From contig NZ_AP028679.1 of the NCBI RefSeq assembly GCF_037076455.1, positions 759,501-823,500 on the forward strand: 64,000 nt of DNA, in the 5' to 3' direction. The notes beneath the pieces are model-generated. The model saw only the letters and a list, made by a program, of their open reading frames with translations, ran no database searches and was not told where the DNA came from. A program made the translations under genes and the position numbers. This document shows positions 42,773-51,625 of this stretch, piece by piece (position 1 is the first letter of the stretch; the number at the start of each line of letters is the position of its first letter). This DNA is from Desulfoferula mesophila (GTDB taxonomy: Bacteria > Desulfobacterota > Desulfarculia > Desulfarculales > Desulfarculaceae).

Positions 42773-44416
42773 ATGCAGGCGGAATACACCTACACCCGCT
42801 TCGAGCAGGCGGCCCAAAAGTATCCCCACAACGCGGCCCTCATCTTCCTGGGCCAGCGTTTCACCTACGCCAAGCTGAAGGAGATGGTGGACCGCTTCGC
42901 CACCGGCCTGGCCCGGCGGGGCATCGGCCGGGGCGAGAGGGTGCTGCTGTATCTCAACAACAGTCCCCAACTGGTCATCGCCTGGCTGGCCACCCAGAAG
43001 ATCGGCGCGGCGGTGGTGCTGGTCTCGCCCATCTACACCAGCCACGAGATCGCCTACATGGTTGAGGACTCCGGGGCCAAGGCCATCATCTGCCACGACA
43101 CCAACTACGGCTACGTGGCCGAGATATTCGAGGGCAGCAGCCTGGAGACCATCATCGTCACCAGCCTGTTGGACCTGGTCTCGCCGCTGAAGCGGGCGGT
43201 GGCCTCCCTATTCGACAAGGCCCCCACCGGCACGGTGAAGGGCGGGCCGGAGACGGTGTGGTTCAAGAAGGTTCTGGCCGCGCCGCCCGATCCGCCCCAG
43301 GTGGAGCTGGACCCGGTCACCGACCTCTCCTACATCCTCTACACCGGCGGCACCACCGGCTTTCCCAAGGGGGTGCCGGGCAACCACTGGGGCCACTGCT
43401 CCTACGTGGCCGACGTGATGCACGACGTCTTGGAGGGGCACGTGCGGCCCGGCCAGGACGTGTACATCGCCATCAACCCCCTGTTCCACATCATGGCCCT
43501 GGGCCTGATGATGGCCCTGGGGCTCAACCAGGGCAATACCACGGTGCTCATGCCCCAGCCCCAGGTGGACGCCATCCTGGAAGCCATCCAGCGTTACAAG
43601 GTGCGCTGGATGCTGGGGGTGCCCGCCCTGTACCGCATGATCCTGGAGAACGACCGCCAGCACTTCTACGACCTCAGCTCGCTGAAATACTGTTACTGCG
43701 GCGGCGACGTGCTGCCCCGGGAGGTGCTGGCCCGCTGGAAACAGCGGGTGGGCTCGCCCATCTACCAGGTCTACGGCTCCACCGAGGCGGGCCACGTGAC
43801 CTACAGCCGCATCGACGCCGGAGAGCCCCCGGCCATGAGCATCGGGGTGCCGCTGACCAGCCGCCGGGTGCTTTTGGTGGAGCCCGACAGCCTGGAGCCG
43901 GCCCCGCCCGGCGAGCTGGGCGAGCTGTTGGTCACCAGCGACCACGCCATGAAGAGCTATCTCAACAAGCCCGAGGAGACCGCCGCCGCCTTTGTGGAAC
44001 TGGACGGCGAGATCTACTACCGCACCGGCGACTTCGTGAAGCAGGGCGAGGACGGGCAGATCTACTACGTGGAGCGCTCGGCCGACATCCTCAAGCACAA
44101 GGGCTACCGGGTCAGCGCCTCGGAGATCGAGGCGGTGCTCCAGGACCACCCCGTGGTGGTGGGGGCCTGCGTGGTGGGAGTGCCGGATCAGAAGGTGGGC
44201 GAGCGCATCAAGGCCATCGTGGTGATGAAGGATGACGCCAAGGGGGTGGGAGCCACCGAGCTCATCCGCTTCTGCCGCGACCGCCTGGCCGGCTACAAGG
44301 TGCCGTCCTACATAGAGTTCCGGGATATGTTGCCCAAGTCCAAGGTGGGCAAGCTCCTGCGCCGCGAGATTCGCGACGAGGAGCGCCGCCGCCAGGAAAA
44401 GGAAAAGACCGCTTGA
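42773..44416 (+). CDS. AMP-dependent acyl/aryl-CoA ligase
   Basis: 547 residues. The P-loop is ILYTGGTTGFPKGVPGNHW, followed by VYGSTEAGHVTYS, YRTGDFVKQGEDGQIYYV and the hinge/A8 segment RSADILKHKGYRVSASEIEA. The C-terminal lysine is in SKVGKLLRREIR. It forms a CoA thioester from an imported carboxylic acid. Being the gene right after a Liv-type ABC transporter, it suggests uptake and activation of an aromatic or cyclic acid, as in other aromatic-acid clusters; this is inference. A GTG at 42767 overlapping the livF-type stop is an alternative start. Confidence 0.9.
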   Translation: MQAEYTYTRFEQAAQKYPHNAALIFLGQRFTYAKLKEMVDRFATGLARRGIGRGERVLLYLNNSPQLVIAWLATQKIGAAVVLVSPIYTSHEIAYMVEDSGAKAIICHDTNYGYVAEIFEGSSLETIIVTSLLDLVSPLKRAVASLFDKAPTGTVKGGPETVWFKKVLAAPPDPPQVELDPVTDLSYILYTGGTTGFPKGVPGNHWGHCSYVADVMHDVLEGHVRPGQDVYIAINPLFHIMALGLMMALGLNQGNTTVLMPQPQVDAILEAIQRYKVRWMLGVPALYRMILENDRQHFYDLSSLKYCYCGGDVLPREVLARWKQRVGSPIYQVYGSTEAGHVTYSRIDAGEPPAMSIGVPLTSRRVLLVEPDSLEPAPPGELGELLVTSDHAMKSYLNKPEETAAAFVELDGEIYYRTGDFVKQGEDGQIYYVERSADILKHKGYRVSASEIEAVLQDHPVVVGACVVGVPDQKVGERIKAIVVMKDDAKGVGATELIRFCRDRLAGYKVPSYIEFRDMLPKSKVGKLLRREIRDEERRRQEKEKTA

Positions 44417-44441
44417 AACACGGCGCAAGGGAGAGGGAACC

Positions 44442-45014
44442 ATGGAGTTGATGCAAGCCATCCAAGGGCGGCGCAGCGTGCGGGCCTTCAAGGGCGATCC
44501 GGTGAGCGACGAGCAGGTGAACGCGCTCATACAGGCGGCGGTGTGGGCCCCCAGCCCCCTGCACCAGCAGCCCTGGTCCTTCGTGGTCATCCGCGGCCCC
44601 GAGGCCAAGGCCAAGGTCAATCAGCTGTGCCTGGCTTCCCAACAGGCGGTGGCGGACGGAGGCGGCCCCGGCTGGGCGGGCAAATACAGCTTCGCCTATC
44701 TGGACCAGGCCCCGGTGTACGTGGCGGTGTTGTTCGATCCCCAAAAGGCGGGCCTGGGCGTCTATTTCGGCCAGAGCCAGGGCGCCCTGGCCGCGGCCTC
44801 GGCGGCGGTGCAAAACCTCATGCTGGCCGCCACCGAGCAGGGACTGGGCAGCCTGTGGCTCACCTTTTTCGACCCCAAGGACATGGCCCGGGCCTTGGGC
44901 GCGCCCGAGGGCCTGGAGGTGGCGGGCATAATTCCCCTGGGCGTGCCGGACGAGGAGCCCAAGGCCCCGCCCCGCAAGGACCCCAAGGTGTTCCGCGACT
45001 TCTACGGCCAATAA
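44442..45014 (+). CDS. Nitroreductase-family FMN oxidoreductase
   Basis: 190 residues. The N-terminal RRSVRAFKGDPVSDEQVNAL and WAPSPLHQQPWSFVVI are the FMN-binding motifs of nitroreductases, and the C-terminal half has the usual GLGSLWL and IPLGVPDEEPKAPPR segments. It ends the transporter-ligase operon and is followed by a strong terminator. The physiological substrate could be a quinone, nitro compound or an unsaturated CoA ester. Confidence 0.9.
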   Translation: MELMQAIQGRRSVRAFKGDPVSDEQVNALIQAAVWAPSPLHQQPWSFVVIRGPEAKAKVNQLCLASQQAVADGGGPGWAGKYSFAYLDQAPVYVAVLFDPQKAGLGVYFGQSQGALAAASAAVQNLMLAATEQGLGSLWLTFFDPKDMARALGAPEGLEVAGIIPLGVPDEEPKAPPRKDPKVFRDFYGQ

Positions 45015-45033
45015 GCCCGAGCTTGATTTTCTG

Positions 45034-45070
45034 CGGGCCCGCCTCCGTTGCCAAGGGGCGGGCCCGTTTT
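45034..45070 (+). terminator. Intrinsic terminator of the ABC transporter operon
   Basis: Perfect 10-bp stem CGGGCCCGCC/GGCGGGCCCG followed by TTTT, 19 nt after the nitroreductase stop. Confidence 0.88.
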
Positions 45071-45197
45071 CGTTGCCGGCCGGGTGGCCTTGTGTTACGC
45101 CCTTGGCGGGGTTAATCTAAGCTGGTAAGCAGGTCGCCCCTGATGCGGGTCTCGGCAACGGCGGCCCTGGGCCCTTTCTTTGGCATAAGAGCGTGAC

Positions 45198-46508
45198 ATG
45201 ATCGAAGCATATGAAAACGATCCCCGGCTGGAACGCTATCTGATCGCCTTTCAGAAGGGGCAGACCATCTTTTTGGAGGGCGACGAGTCCCAGGACCTCT
45301 ACGTGTTGCTGGAGGGCGAGCTGGACGTGCTCAAGGGCGACCAGGTCATCAGCATCCTCTCCGGGCCCGAGGCGGTTTTCGGTGAGATGTCCTTTTTGAC
45401 GGGCGACAAGCGCACCGCCTCCATCCGGGCCCGCAGCCAGGGCAAGGCCCTGCAGGTGCCCCGCGGAGACATCGGCCAGTTTTTGCAGCAATTCCCCCGG
45501 CTGGGCAAGAACATGGCCCAGGTCCTGGCCCAACGTTTGGAAGCCACCAACGACCAGCTCTTCGGGCTCAAGGAGTTCTGCGACATGCTGCCCGACGCGG
45601 TGGTGCTCACCGACCAAACGGGCAAGGTGACCGCCCTGAACCGGGCGGCCTCGGAGCTCTACGGCCGCGATTGGCAGCAGGCGGGCCACCGCCCCATGGA
45701 CGAGCTTTTCGACCAGGGGCATCTGGTGCGCGAGATGGCCTGCCAGGTGCGGGGAGGGGAGCCTTGCCAGGAGCAGGTGGTATGCTGCCAGCATCCCCAA
45801 AGCGGCTCCCGCTTCGTTTCCCTGAGCTTCAGCGCCCTCTATGACGCCCAACAGGATTTCAAGGGCCTGCTTTTGGTAGGGCGCGACGTGACCGCGGTGG
45901 AGCGTCTCAAGCTCCGCATGCGCCGCCTGCGCGTCTGGCTCATCGCCGCCCTGGCCGCCCTGGTGCTTTGCGTGGTGGGCATGGCGGTATATCCCTACCT
46001 GATCACTCAAAGCAACCAGGAAACCCAGTTGCACGAAACCTTCCGCATGCAGATTAGCCGGGACCACCTGTTGCTGCGCTCCCTTTTGGCCGAGGATCTG
46101 GCCAAGGGCAACCTGGACCGGGGCGAGGATCTGCTGCGCCGCTTTTTCGCCACCCCCTCGGATGGCGGGCTGCCGCTCACCGGGGTGGTGGTGCTCGATC
46201 CCGCCAAAAAGGTCTTGGAGGCCTATTATCCCAAGGGGGCGGACGAGGCCCAAAAGCCGGGCGCCAGCTACGGTCACATCCCCTTTGAAGGCGAAAGTAA
46301 GGACCAGCACCGGGTGCTCAAGGTCTTCCACCAGGGCCAGGGCGACAGCGGCAGTTGGGAAGAGTTGCTCATGGCCTTCCCCCTGAGCTATCAAGGCAAG
46401 GACCTGGGTTGGCTGCTGTTGGGCCTGGACCCCAAGGTTTTGCAAAAGCGCTACGACCTGGATCATGCGGAGCTGATCAAGCTGAACCTCGCGCCGTCCA
46501 AGGAATAA
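45198..46508 (+). CDS. Cyclic-nucleotide-binding/PAS protein with one membrane helix and an extracytoplasmic C-terminal domain
   Basis: 436 residues. Residues about 15-125 form a cNMP-binding (Crp-type) domain (GDESQDLYVLLEGELDVL, VFGEMSFLTGDKRTASIRA). A PAS domain follows (about 135-235; MLPDAVVLTDQTGKVTALNR), then one helix (about 248-270). The last ~165 residues should lie outside the membrane, with a Cache-like pattern (LTGVVVLDPAKKVLEAYYP). No kinase, cyclase or DNA-binding output is present. The order, sensors inside and a third sensor-like domain outside, is unusual. Confidence 0.8.
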   Translation: MIEAYENDPRLERYLIAFQKGQTIFLEGDESQDLYVLLEGELDVLKGDQVISILSGPEAVFGEMSFLTGDKRTASIRARSQGKALQVPRGDIGQFLQQFPRLGKNMAQVLAQRLEATNDQLFGLKEFCDMLPDAVVLTDQTGKVTALNRAASELYGRDWQQAGHRPMDELFDQGHLVREMACQVRGGEPCQEQVVCCQHPQSGSRFVSLSFSALYDAQQDFKGLLLVGRDVTAVERLKLRMRRLRVWLIAALAALVLCVVGMAVYPYLITQSNQETQLHETFRMQISRDHLLLRSLLAEDLAKGNLDRGEDLLRRFFATPSDGGLPLTGVVVLDPAKKVLEAYYPKGADEAQKPGASYGHIPFEGESKDQHRVLKVFHQGQGDSGSWEELLMAFPLSYQGKDLGWLLLGLDPKVLQKRYDLDHAELIKLNLAPSKE

Positions 46509-46547
46509 CCAGACCGTGACGACCCGACTCCCATTCCCGGCGCTGCC

Positions 46548-48062
46548 GTGAACCCCGCAATCAAATACCGGCCCATCATGGTGGCCGGCACCGGCAGCCA
46601 CGTGGGCAAGAGCGTGCTGGTCATGGGCCTGTGCCGGGTGTTCCAGCGCCGAGGCATCGACGTGGCCCCCTTCAAGGCCCAGAACATGGCCCTCAACTCG
46701 GGCATCACCCCTCAGGGACACGAGATAGGCCGGGCCCAGGTGGCCCAGGCCCAGGCCGCCGGGCTGGAGCCCTCGGTGGACATGAACCCCATCCTGCTCA
46801 AACCGGGCGGGCAGACCGCCTCCCAGGTGGTGCTCATGGGCCGCCCCTTGGGCAATTTGGCGGGTATCGATTATTACCAGCTCAAGCCGCGCCTGGTGCG
46901 CACGGTGATGCAGGCCTTTCGCCGCCTAGCCGCCCGCCATCAGCTGGTGATCCTGGAAGGGGCGGGCTCCTGCGCCGAGGTGAACCTCAAGCGCCACGAC
47001 CTGGTGAACCTGCCCATGGCCCGCCGGGCCGGGGCCAAGGTGATCCTGGCAGCGGACATCGACACCGGCGGGGTTTTCGCCCAGGTGCTGGGCACCCTCA
47101 GGCTGATGACCCCCGGCGAGCGCAAGATGATGGCCGGGGTGGTGATCAACAAGTTCCGCGGCGACCCTTCCCTGTTCAGCGAGGGCATGGACTACATCGC
47201 CCGCAAGGGCAAGGTGCCGGTGCTGGGCCTGGTGCCTCGCTTCGAGCACATCATGCTGCCCCAGGAGGACGGGGTGGCCCTGGAGCGCGGCGAGCTGGGG
47301 GGCCGGGCCGGGTCGGTGCGGGTGGGGGTGGTGCGCCTGAGCCACATCAGCAACTACACCGATTTCGACGCCCTGGCCGCCACCGAGGGGGTGCAGCTTT
47401 CTTGGCTGGAGCGCCCCGAGGAACTGGCCGGGCTGGATCTTCTTATCCTGCCGGGCACCAAGAACACCCTGGCCGCCCTGGGTCGCCTGCGCGCCGGCGG
47501 GCTGTTCGAGGCCGTGCGGGACTTCCACCGGCTGGGAGGCAAGGTGCTGGGCCTGTGCGGCGGGTATCAGCTTTTGGGCCGGGAGATCGCCGACCCCCAG
47601 GGGGTGGAGGGGCCGCCCGGTGCGGAGCAGGGCCTGGGGCTGTTGCCGGTGACCACGGTGATGGCCGGGGACAAGACCACCACCAGGGTGCAAGCTGCCT
47701 GCGCCTCGGGGCTGCCGTTCGCGGTGCCCGGAGAGGTGAGCGGCTATGAAATCCACATGGGGCGCACCAAGGCCCGGGGGACGGATCGCCCCGCCTTCCG
47801 CTTCACCCAGGTGCTGGGCCGCGAAGAGCGGCGCGACGAGGGCCAGGTGAGCGAGGATGGCCGGGTGGTGGGCACCTATTTGCACGGCATCCTGGACAAC
47901 GACGATCTGCGCGCGGCGGTGCTGGCCTGGGCCCGCGGCGGCGCGGCGCCGGAGCAAAAGGGGGATTACGCGGCCTTCAGGGAGCGGCAATTCGACCTGT
48001 TGGCGGACCATCTTGAGCGGTATTTGGACCTGGAGGGCCTTCTGGAGCCGCAAAACGAATAA
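46548..48062 (+). CDS. cobQ: Cobyric acid synthase (adenosylcobyric acid synthase)
   Basis: 504 residues from GTG. The N-terminal DTBS-like ATP-binding domain has MVAGTGSHVGKSVLVMGLCR and APFKAQNMALNSG. The C-terminal class I glutamine amidotransferase domain carries the nucleophile cysteine in LGLCGGYQLLGREI and the catalytic histidine in GTYLHGILDND. It amidates four side chains of adenosylcobyrinic a,c-diamide in cobalamin biosynthesis. The gene lies directly upstream of two cobalamin riboswitches and a BtuB-like receptor, so B12 genes cluster here. Confidence 0.95.
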   Translation: MNPAIKYRPIMVAGTGSHVGKSVLVMGLCRVFQRRGIDVAPFKAQNMALNSGITPQGHEIGRAQVAQAQAAGLEPSVDMNPILLKPGGQTASQVVLMGRPLGNLAGIDYYQLKPRLVRTVMQAFRRLAARHQLVILEGAGSCAEVNLKRHDLVNLPMARRAGAKVILAADIDTGGVFAQVLGTLRLMTPGERKMMAGVVINKFRGDPSLFSEGMDYIARKGKVPVLGLVPRFEHIMLPQEDGVALERGELGGRAGSVRVGVVRLSHISNYTDFDALAATEGVQLSWLERPEELAGLDLLILPGTKNTLAALGRLRAGGLFEAVRDFHRLGGKVLGLCGGYQLLGREIADPQGVEGPPGAEQGLGLLPVTTVMAGDKTTTRVQAACASGLPFAVPGEVSGYEIHMGRTKARGTDRPAFRFTQVLGREERRDEGQVSEDGRVVGTYLHGILDNDDLRAAVLAWARGGAAPEQKGDYAAFRERQFDLLADHLERYLDLEGLLEPQNE

Positions 48063-48099
48063 AACTTGACGGAAGTGTGACTCTGGCGTAGGAGATAAG

Positions 48100-48275
48100 A
48101 CAACATAGAGGAAACGGCGCCGCGAGGCTTAATAGGGAAGACGGTGTGATACCGTCGCGGTCCCGCCGCTGTAACCGGGGACAAGGGTCGCCACTGGCCA
48201 CTGCCGCTCATTAGAACGGTGGGAAGGCGCGGCCCAAGGATGATCCGGGAGCCAGAAGACCTGCCGTTTCTACCG
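48100..48275 (+). promoter_or_regulatory. Cobalamin riboswitch 1
   Basis: Conserved B12-element blocks appear in order: AATAGGGAAG with GGTGTGAT, GCGGTCCCGCCGCTGTAA, the B12-box core GCCACTGG, GGGAAGGCG and GAGCCAGAAGACCTGCC-like (here GGAGCCAGAAGACCTGCC). It begins about 40 nt after cobQ and is followed by a 7-bp stem CTGCCGA/TCGGCAG and an intrinsic terminator, fitting transcriptional control. Confidence 0.92.
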
Positions 48276-48361
48276 AAGTATCTGCCGACGGTGATCGGCA
48301 TCGGCGGCCCGTTGGCCGCTTGGCTTCGGCAGGGGAGATCAAGCAAACTGGGTGCAGTCCC

Positions 48362-48390
48362 TCCGTTCCGTAAGGAACGGGGGTTTTTTT
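48362..48390 (+). terminator. Intrinsic terminator between the two riboswitches
   Basis: The stem CCGTTCC/GGAACGG with loop GTAA is followed by a run of seven T. It is the likely expression platform of riboswitch 1: with cobalamin bound, transcription should stop here before riboswitch 2 and btuB. Confidence 0.88.
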
Positions 48391-48454
48391 ATGGCCGGCC
48401 CCGAATGGCTAGCGGGGCCTTGACGGGAGGCAAAGGCCTCCCGGCATAGCGGAC

Positions 48455-48595
48455 TGGATGCGTGGAAGTGGCGTGAGATTCGCCCGCTGCCCCGCAGCCG
48501 TGAGGGGAACGAAAGCCCGAGATGCCACTGTTGCGCGTTGCGCGATGGGAAGGCGGGCCGGTAGGCAGCCCCGAGCCGGAAGACCCATCCAGCCC
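48455..48595 (+). promoter_or_regulatory. Cobalamin riboswitch 2
   Basis: Second full set of B12-element blocks: GTGGAAGTGGCGTGAGATTC, CGCTGCCCCGCAGCCGTGAG, ACGAAAGCC, GCCACTG, GGGAAGGCG and GAGCCGGAAGACC. It ends about 25 nt before the btuB ATG, with the ribosome-binding site GAGGGAGGAAAG right after it. No terminator follows, which suggests control of translation initiation. Confidence 0.92.
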
Positions 48596-48618
48596 AGGAA
48601 CCTCGAGGGAGGAAAGTA

Positions 48619-50481
48619 ATGAGGAAATCGCTGATTATGATGGCGGGGCTGGCCTTGCTGGCAGCCCAGGCCGCGCCTGCTTGGGCCGCGGAAGCCGCTT
48701 CCCAGGAGGACGGCAAGACCGAGGCGATCAAGCAGAGCGAGATGGTGGTAACCGCCACCACCACCGAGGAGAACATCAACAAGGTTCCCTCCACCACTTT
48801 CGTGGTTACCGACCAGGAAATCACCGAAAAGGCCCAGTGGAGCCTGCCCGACGCCCTGCGCGACGTGCCCGGCCTCTACATCCGCAGCAACGGCCCCTTT
48901 GGCGGGGTCACCAGCCTGAGCATGCGCGGCACCCAGTCCGGGCAGACCATGCTCATGCTCGACGGCGTGCGCCTGGGCGACCCCATCAGCACCAACGGCT
49001 CCTATGACATGGCCAACCTGCTCACCGGCGGCATCTCCCAGGTGGAGGTGGTGCAGGGCCCGCAATCCACCCTGTACGGCTCCGACGCCATGGCCGGCGT
49101 GGTCAACATCATCACCAAGCGCGGCCAGGGCGCGCCTACCGGCTGGGCCTCGGCCGGTTACGGCTCCTACAACACCTGGCAGGGTACCGCGGGCACCCAG
49201 GGTCAGATCGACCGCTTCAATTTCATGCTCAGCGGCGGGGGCATCAGCACCGACGGCGTCTCCAAGGCCAAAAGCGGCAGCGAGGACGACCCCTACAACG
49301 CCTATCAGTTCAACGGGCGCTTCGGCTTCGACATCAACGACAACACCGAGGTCTACTTCATCGGCTATTACAACAAGGCCGACACCGACTACGACGGCTG
49401 GGTCAACGGACAATTCGTCGATACCCCGGACAGCATGACCACCGAGGCCTACACCGGCATCCTGGGCTTGACCAACTCGCCCGTCTCTTGGTGGAACCAG
49501 AAGCTGACCTTCTCCTATGGTTCGGTGGACAACGACTACAGCGACGACTCCACCTACAAGTCCTATATCACCACCGCCCAGTGGCTGAACAACCTGCTCT
49601 ACAAGGACATCAACACCTTGACCCTGGGAGTGAACTGGCAGCGGGAGCAGGGCGAGTACAGCACGGTTTGGGACAGCCTGCCCGAGCAGTCGATGGACAC
49701 CCTGAGCTTCTACCTGCAAGACCAGCTGAAGGTGCTGGAAGGCCTGTACCTGTTGGGCGGGGTGCGTAACGACGACTACGAACACTTCGACAACAAAACC
49801 ACCTGGCGGGTAGGCGCCTCCTACACCATCGCGGTCAGCGATACCACCTTCAAGGGGACCTACGGCACCGGTTTCAAGGCCCCCAGCCTATACCAGCTCT
49901 ACAGCCCCTACGGCGACCAGGACCTGAGCCCGGAGACCAGCAAGGGCTGGGACCTGGGCGTGGTGCAGATGCTGTGGAACAAGCGCATCGAGCTGGGGCT
50001 GACCTACTTCAACATCCAGACCGACGACCTGATCAACTTTGACATGAACACCTGGACCTATCAGAACCTGGACCAGGTGAAAAGCCAGGGCGTGGAGTTC
50101 TACGCCAGGGCCAACCTGCTGTCCTGGCTGTCGGCGGACTTCTCCTGGACCTATACCGACGCCCAGGACGAGGCCACCGGCAAGGAGCTGGCCTACGATC
50201 CCCGGGACAAGGGAACCCTGGGCGTGCGCTTGCCGCTCATGGGCGACCGCCTCAACATCAGGGTATGGGCCTTGTACGTGGGCAACCGCTACGCCGACGC
50301 GGCCAACACCACCGAGTTGGACCCCTACGTCACCGTCAACGCAGCGGCCACCTACAAGATCACCAATTGGCTCAGCGTGTACGGCAACGTGGTCAACTTG
50401 ACCGACGAGGACTACGTGGAGATCCAAGACTACACTACCCTGGGCCTCAGCGGCTTTATCGGCCTGCGCGCCGACTTCTAG
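48619..50481 (+). CDS. btuB: TonB-dependent outer-membrane receptor, cobalamin type
   Basis: 620 residues. The signal peptide ends near AWA-AEA. A plug domain follows (KQSEMVVTATTTEENINKVP as TonB-box region, LPDALRDVPGLYI, MLMLDGVRLGDP, VEVVQGPQSTLYGSDAMAGV). A 22-strand barrel rich in aromatic residues closes with LRADF, a typical terminal phenylalanine. The gene is preceded by two cobalamin riboswitches, so the transported compound is very probably cobalamin or another corrinoid. No btuFCD genes follow; the inner-membrane importer must be elsewhere. Confidence 0.92.
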   Translation: MRKSLIMMAGLALLAAQAAPAWAAEAASQEDGKTEAIKQSEMVVTATTTEENINKVPSTTFVVTDQEITEKAQWSLPDALRDVPGLYIRSNGPFGGVTSLSMRGTQSGQTMLMLDGVRLGDPISTNGSYDMANLLTGGISQVEVVQGPQSTLYGSDAMAGVVNIITKRGQGAPTGWASAGYGSYNTWQGTAGTQGQIDRFNFMLSGGGISTDGVSKAKSGSEDDPYNAYQFNGRFGFDINDNTEVYFIGYYNKADTDYDGWVNGQFVDTPDSMTTEAYTGILGLTNSPVSWWNQKLTFSYGSVDNDYSDDSTYKSYITTAQWLNNLLYKDINTLTLGVNWQREQGEYSTVWDSLPEQSMDTLSFYLQDQLKVLEGLYLLGGVRNDDYEHFDNKTTWRVGASYTIAVSDTTFKGTYGTGFKAPSLYQLYSPYGDQDLSPETSKGWDLGVVQMLWNKRIELGLTYFNIQTDDLINFDMNTWTYQNLDQVKSQGVEFYARANLLSWLSADFSWTYTDAQDEATGKELAYDPRDKGTLGVRLPLMGDRLNIRVWALYVGNRYADAANTTELDPYVTVNAAATYKITNWLSVYGNVVNLTDEDYVEIQDYTTLGLSGFIGLRADF

Positions 50482-50500
50482 ACAGCCCTCCAACGCCTTT

Positions 50501-50534
50501 CGCGGCGGGCCCATGCGCCTTGGGGTCCGCCGCG
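50501..50534 (+). other. Hairpin after btuB
   Basis: An 8-bp inverted repeat CGCGGCGG/CCGCCGCG about 20 nt after the btuB stop, without a T run. Possible terminator or 3'-end protecting stem. Confidence 0.35.
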
Positions 50535-50716
50535 GAAGGCATCCCACGCGCGCCCGTGGCAAATGGGGCGCCCGTCTTGCCCGCTGGAAATTCCCTTTTG
50601 CGCTCGCCCCCAAGTACGGCCTTGTCTTGCCCGGCATGACCCCGTACACTTTACACAGAATAACGGCCTGAAAAGGTTGACGATCGGACTCGTGACCCTT
50701 AAAGGGAATTGGGCGC

Positions 50717-51625
50717 GTGGCGAGCATGGCCATTCAAATAGCCGACGGCTTGCGAAAAAAGATAAGCTCCCGCGCCGCCGCCTCCGGAGGCTTTGCGCCC
50801 CTGGGGGGCAGGCCCCCCCGGCCCGACTGCACCGCCTGGGCCATACTGGCCTTGGCATCGATGGGAGAGCCGCGAAACGATCTGCTCCCGGCAAGGCGGT
50901 TTTTGGCCGCTTGCCAGGCGCCCGACGGGTCGGTGCCTTTCTCCCCGGAGCAACCCTCGGCCTGGTGGCCCACCGCCCTGGCGGTCCTGGCTTGGTCGGG
51001 CGCCCCGGAATTCAGCCAGGCCCAGGCAAAGGCCGTGGCGTTCTTGCTGGGGCACGCGGGACATCATTATAAAAGGAAACCTGACAGCCCTCTGGGGCAC
51101 GACACCGATCTGCAAGGCTGGCCCTGGGTGGCTAATACCCATGCCTGGGTGGAACCCACCGCGATGGCCGTGGTCGCCCTAAGGGCCACGGGGCATGGCG
51201 ACCACCCGCGGGTGGCCGAGGCCGTGCGCCTGCTGGTGGACCGCCAATTAAGTCACGGCGGCTGGAATTCCGGCAATACGCTGGCATTCGGGGTGGAACT
51301 GAGACCCATGCCCGACGCAACCGGCATGGCCCTGGCCTCGCTGCCGGGGCTGGTTCCCCGGGTCGATCTGCAAAACAGCCTGGATTACCTCTCCTCCGGG
51401 TTGCGGCAAAGCCTTACCCCTCTCTCCTTCGCCTGGAGCCTGTTGGGGCTAAGCGCCTGGAGCGTGCCGGCGCCGGATGTCACCGCGGACGTGGGGAGGA
51501 TATTGAGTCGGCAGGCCAAGCTGGGGGAATACGACACTTCAGAGTTCAGCCAATTGCTGATGGCTAACCAGGCGCGCCGGGGCATGCTGGACTTGGCGAT
51601 GACCCTGCAAAGGGAGGGTGCATGA
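50717..51625 (+). CDS. Terpenoid-cyclase/prenyltransferase-type alpha-alpha toroid protein
   Basis: 302 residues. Repeated helical motifs (PDCTAWAILALASMG, SAWWPTALAVLAWSG, EPTAMAVVALRATG, LSHGGWNSG, DATGMALASLPG) mark the alpha/alpha6-barrel fold of squalene cyclases and protein prenyltransferase beta subunits. The protein is half the size of squalene-hopene cyclases and lacks their DXDD acid motif, so it is probably not a triterpene cyclase. The start is a GTG at 50717 (ATG at 50726 is an alternative). Its end overlaps the DUF362 gene (ATGA), so the two work together. Function unknown. Confidence 0.75.
   Translation: MASMAIQIADGLRKKISSRAAASGGFAPLGGRPPRPDCTAWAILALASMGEPRNDLLPARRFLAACQAPDGSVPFSPEQPSAWWPTALAVLAWSGAPEFSQAQAKAVAFLLGHAGHHYKRKPDSPLGHDTDLQGWPWVANTHAWVEPTAMAVVALRATGHGDHPRVAEAVRLLVDRQLSHGGWNSGNTLAFGVELRPMPDATGMALASLPGLVPRVDLQNSLDYLSSGLRQSLTPLSFAWSLLGLSAWSVPAPDVTADVGRILSRQAKLGEYDTSEFSQLLMANQARRGMLDLAMTLQREGA

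Noticed and set aside
48219-48449. Small plus-strand frame between cobQ and btuB
   Set aside because: It runs through the first riboswitch and its terminator, which explain the sequence fully.
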